Below are positions 63,851-64,000 of a DNA stretch of 64,000 nucleotides, piece by piece. Each line of letters opens with the position of its first letter. Position 1 is the first letter of the stretch. The stretch spans positions 496,001-560,000 of the forward strand of contig JAJHTX010000013.1 of the NCBI GenBank assembly GCA_032164295.1, written 5' to 3'. This DNA comes from Inonotus obliquus. Lineage: Eukaryota > Basidiomycota > Agaricomycetes > Hymenochaetales > Hymenochaetaceae. The translations under genes and the position numbers were made by a program. Under the pieces are notes generated by a model that saw only the letters and a program-made list of their open reading frames with translations, did not search any database and was not told the origin of the DNA.

Positions 63851-64000
63851 TCACTTCTTAAAGGTCGCATTCAGAGCTATGGCTTTCTCCTTATATGCCT
63901 GCGGAGAAATTTCGTCCGTTAGCCAAAAACATGCCTTGGAAAAGATGAGAAATCATAACAAACCGCTTTCTGTTCGTCCGACAGAGCATTCCAGATCTTG
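63851..64000 (-). CDS. C-terminal end of a gene, possibly HMG-box protein, partial
   Basis: Read from base 64000 down: KIWNALSDEQKA, an intron GTTTGT...CCGCAG (about 63964-63900), then AYKEKAIALNATFKK and TGA at 63853-63851. The helix pattern W-x-x-L-S-x-E-x-K-x-x-Y-x-x-K-A resembles the last helix of an HMG box, a DNA-bending domain. Only about 27 codons are visible, so the call is tentative. Confidence 0.4.

Noticed and set aside
1..64000. CRISPR arrays, bacterial operons, rRNA or tRNA genes
   Set aside because: No regularly spaced short repeats, Shine-Dalgarno-led operons or RNA gene landmarks were seen; spliced eukaryotic genes exclude a bacterial source.

Overview
The window looks like nuclear DNA of a filamentous basidiomycete, most likely an Agaricomycete. 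Short 45-110 bp GT-AG introns interrupt every host gene, the conserved genes are eukaryotic (NDC1, PEX19, a PMP20-type peroxiredoxin, a ketopantoate-reductase-like enzyme, NDUFA2, RAX1), and about 54 kb is a nested pile of transposable elements. No rRNA, tRNA or CRISPR was recognised. Genus cannot be read from the sequence.

Layout. (1) 1-10387: a decayed Ty3/gypsy element with a chromodomain integrase. It carries an extra ORF before gag and an extra ORF region after pol, and a solo LTR of another family (7347-9100) splits the downstream ORF. (2) 10388-14597: AT-rich DNA with a degenerate CSE1 exportin fragment and a diverged inverted repeat. (3) 14598-21895: a dead Ty1/copia element present twice as a 3065-bp-arm palindrome without indels between arms. 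(4) 21896-27091: two inverted 488-bp DDE transposase fragments enclosing a coiled-coil gene relic and a SAM-like gene relic. (5) 27149-46186: an LTR-retrotransposon cluster saturated with the pentamer TACCG/CGGTA. It holds a Gag-only non-autonomous element with an intact 841-codon ORF (28952-34662), a host-like polyQ/acidic gene split by a solo LTR, and a minus-strand autonomous gypsy with a canonical -1 slippery heptamer between Gag-PR and Pol. A Tc1/mariner element sits in the RT of that gypsy. (6) 46187-51037: gene debris including histidine-kinase HAMP repeats, plus a foldback element. (7) 51038-54099: a nearly complete pogo-like DNA transposon. (8) 54226-64000: a compact, intact housekeeping block.

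Most dead elements keep their reading frame and are broken by point stops, several at places where conserved motifs expect CGA (Arg) or TGG (Trp). That points to C-to-T decay (CpG deamination or RIP-like) more than to indels. The host genes in the last 10 kb carry no such damage. In that block NDC1/PEX19 and NDUFA2/RAX1 are divergent pairs on short shared promoters. PEX19 is tail-to-tail with a peroxiredoxin whose C-terminus AKL is a PTS1 signal, so two peroxisomal genes are neighbours.
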